Shown here one piece after another: positions 63,597-64,000 of a DNA stretch of 64,000 nucleotides. This DNA comes from Sulfurospirillaceae bacterium. Lineage in GTDB: Bacteria; Campylobacterota; Campylobacteria; Campylobacterales; Sulfurospirillaceae. The notes beneath the pieces are model-generated. The model was not told the origin of the DNA and did no database searches. It worked only from the letters and a program-made list of their open reading frames with translations. Numbering within the stretch: the stretch's first letter is position 1; every line of letters begins with the position of its first letter. Both the position numbers and the translations under genes were made by a program. The stretch spans positions 1 through 64,000 of the forward strand of contig JAQUWL010000005.1 of the NCBI GenBank assembly GCA_028692875.1. The letters run 5' to 3'.

Positions 63597-64000
63597 TGTT
63601 TTCTAAATTTTTTATCAACCGTCCAATCTTTGCAACGGTTATCTCCATATTGGTTGTTATCGCTGGTGTAATTGCCATAAAGGTACTTCCAGTTCAAGAG
63701 TATCCTAGCATAGCTCCTCCACAAATAACAGTATCTGCCACATATCCAGGAGCCGATGCACAAACACTTGCAAATACCGTTGCAGGACCTCTAGAAGAAG
63801 AAATTAACGGCGTCAGTGGAATGATTTATATGAACTCGACCGCTGCTCCAAATGGTACAGTTTCTGTTAATGTCTATTTTCAAATCGGTACCGATGTAAA
63901 TCAAGCCAAAGTAGATGTAAACAACCGTGTTCAAGTTGCCACCAACAAACTTCCAGAAGCGGTTAAAAGACTAGGTGTTACCACTACGGAGCGTTCTCCT
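63596..64000 (+). CDS. RND efflux pump inner-membrane protein (5' part)
   Basis: The first 135 codons of an HAE1-type RND transporter are present: MFSKFFINRPIFATVISILVV followed by VLPVQEYPSIAPPQITVSA and YPGADAQTLANTVAGPLEEEI. This is the AcrB/MexB/CmeB class of proton-driven multidrug pump. The gene runs off the right edge. Coupled to the adaptor by TGATG overlap. Confidence 0.93.
   Translation, partial: MFSKFFINRPIFATVISILVVIAGVIAIKVLPVQEYPSIAPPQITVSATYPGADAQTLANTVAGPLEEEINGVSGMIYMNSTAAPNGTVSVNVYFQIGTDVNQAKVDVNNRVQVATNKLPEAVKRLGVTTTERSP

Overview
The window is chromosomal DNA from a member of the Campylobacterota (epsilonproteobacteria). The evidence is an AT-rich genome, the nap order starting napA-napG, an FlgS-type cytoplasmic histidine kinase, a long-form TrmB, and gene strings whose order matches, as far as I recall it, Campylobacter and Helicobacter chromosomes (yggT-slt-lipoprotein-mobB-fbp-small ORF-metG; mrdA to adk through engB, lpt genes, kdsC, tatD, recN, nadK and aspS; amiA-like to rluD through tyrS, spoT, rpoZ, pyrH, ftsEX and trmB). 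The respiratory genes suggest a free-living, nitrate- or nitrite-respiring member rather than a reduced pathogen. The genus cannot be fixed from the sequence alone.

Positions 1-11.8 kb form an accessory nitrogen-respiration region, all on the minus strand. In transcription order it holds a Crp/Fnr regulator without an iron-sulfur motif, a four-gene electron-transfer module (membrane-anchored tetraheme cytochrome c, NrfC-like ferredoxin, NrfD-like quinol dehydrogenase, octaheme hydroxylamine-oxidoreductase-family cytochrome) closed by a strong terminator, two exported proteins of unknown function, a second Crp/Fnr regulator, a membrane protein with two PilJ/NarX-like sensor motifs, then napA and the start of napG. 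napA and the octaheme module share the palindrome TTGAC-TTAA-GTCAA with its centre about 66 bases before each start codon, so they probably form one regulon. This quinol-to-octaheme module is the best candidate for a poorly described system.

Positions 11.9-19.4 kb (plus strand) hold envelope and housekeeping genes: yggT, slt, mobB (cofactor supply for NapA), fbp, metG, a MurF-like protein without an ATP site, and ybeY. Positions 19.4-31.4 kb (minus) hold mrdA, an MreD-like protein, a short ArgA-like acetyltransferase, engB, lptA, lptC, kdsC, hisB, rlpA, mltD, tatD, a REC-REC-GGDEF regulator, recN and nadK. aspS and adk follow on the plus strand.

Positions 33.9-46.9 kb (minus) are a tightly packed chain: amidase, nitronate-monooxygenase-like protein, tyrS, spoT, rpoZ, pyrH, LytM/EnvC-like peptidase, ftsX, ftsE, trmB, a fibronectin-III lipoprotein and an RluD-type synthase. 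rodA, a CAU tRNA and trkA-trkH follow on the plus strand.

Positions 51.0-55.2 kb (minus) carry an overlapping cluster resembling the anaerobe-specific orange-protein complex: a DUF134 regulator, two ferredoxin-containing MinD-type ATPases and a NifX-like protein, driven by a promoter with a palindrome in its spacer, with a cysteine-desulfurase-like enzyme upstream. The window ends with flgS, a cation/H+ antiporter with a tandem UspA protein, dnaE and the start of an RND efflux operon. The octamer TACATGTA occurs 21 times where about 2 are expected. No CRISPR array, intact insertion sequence, prophage or rRNA was seen.
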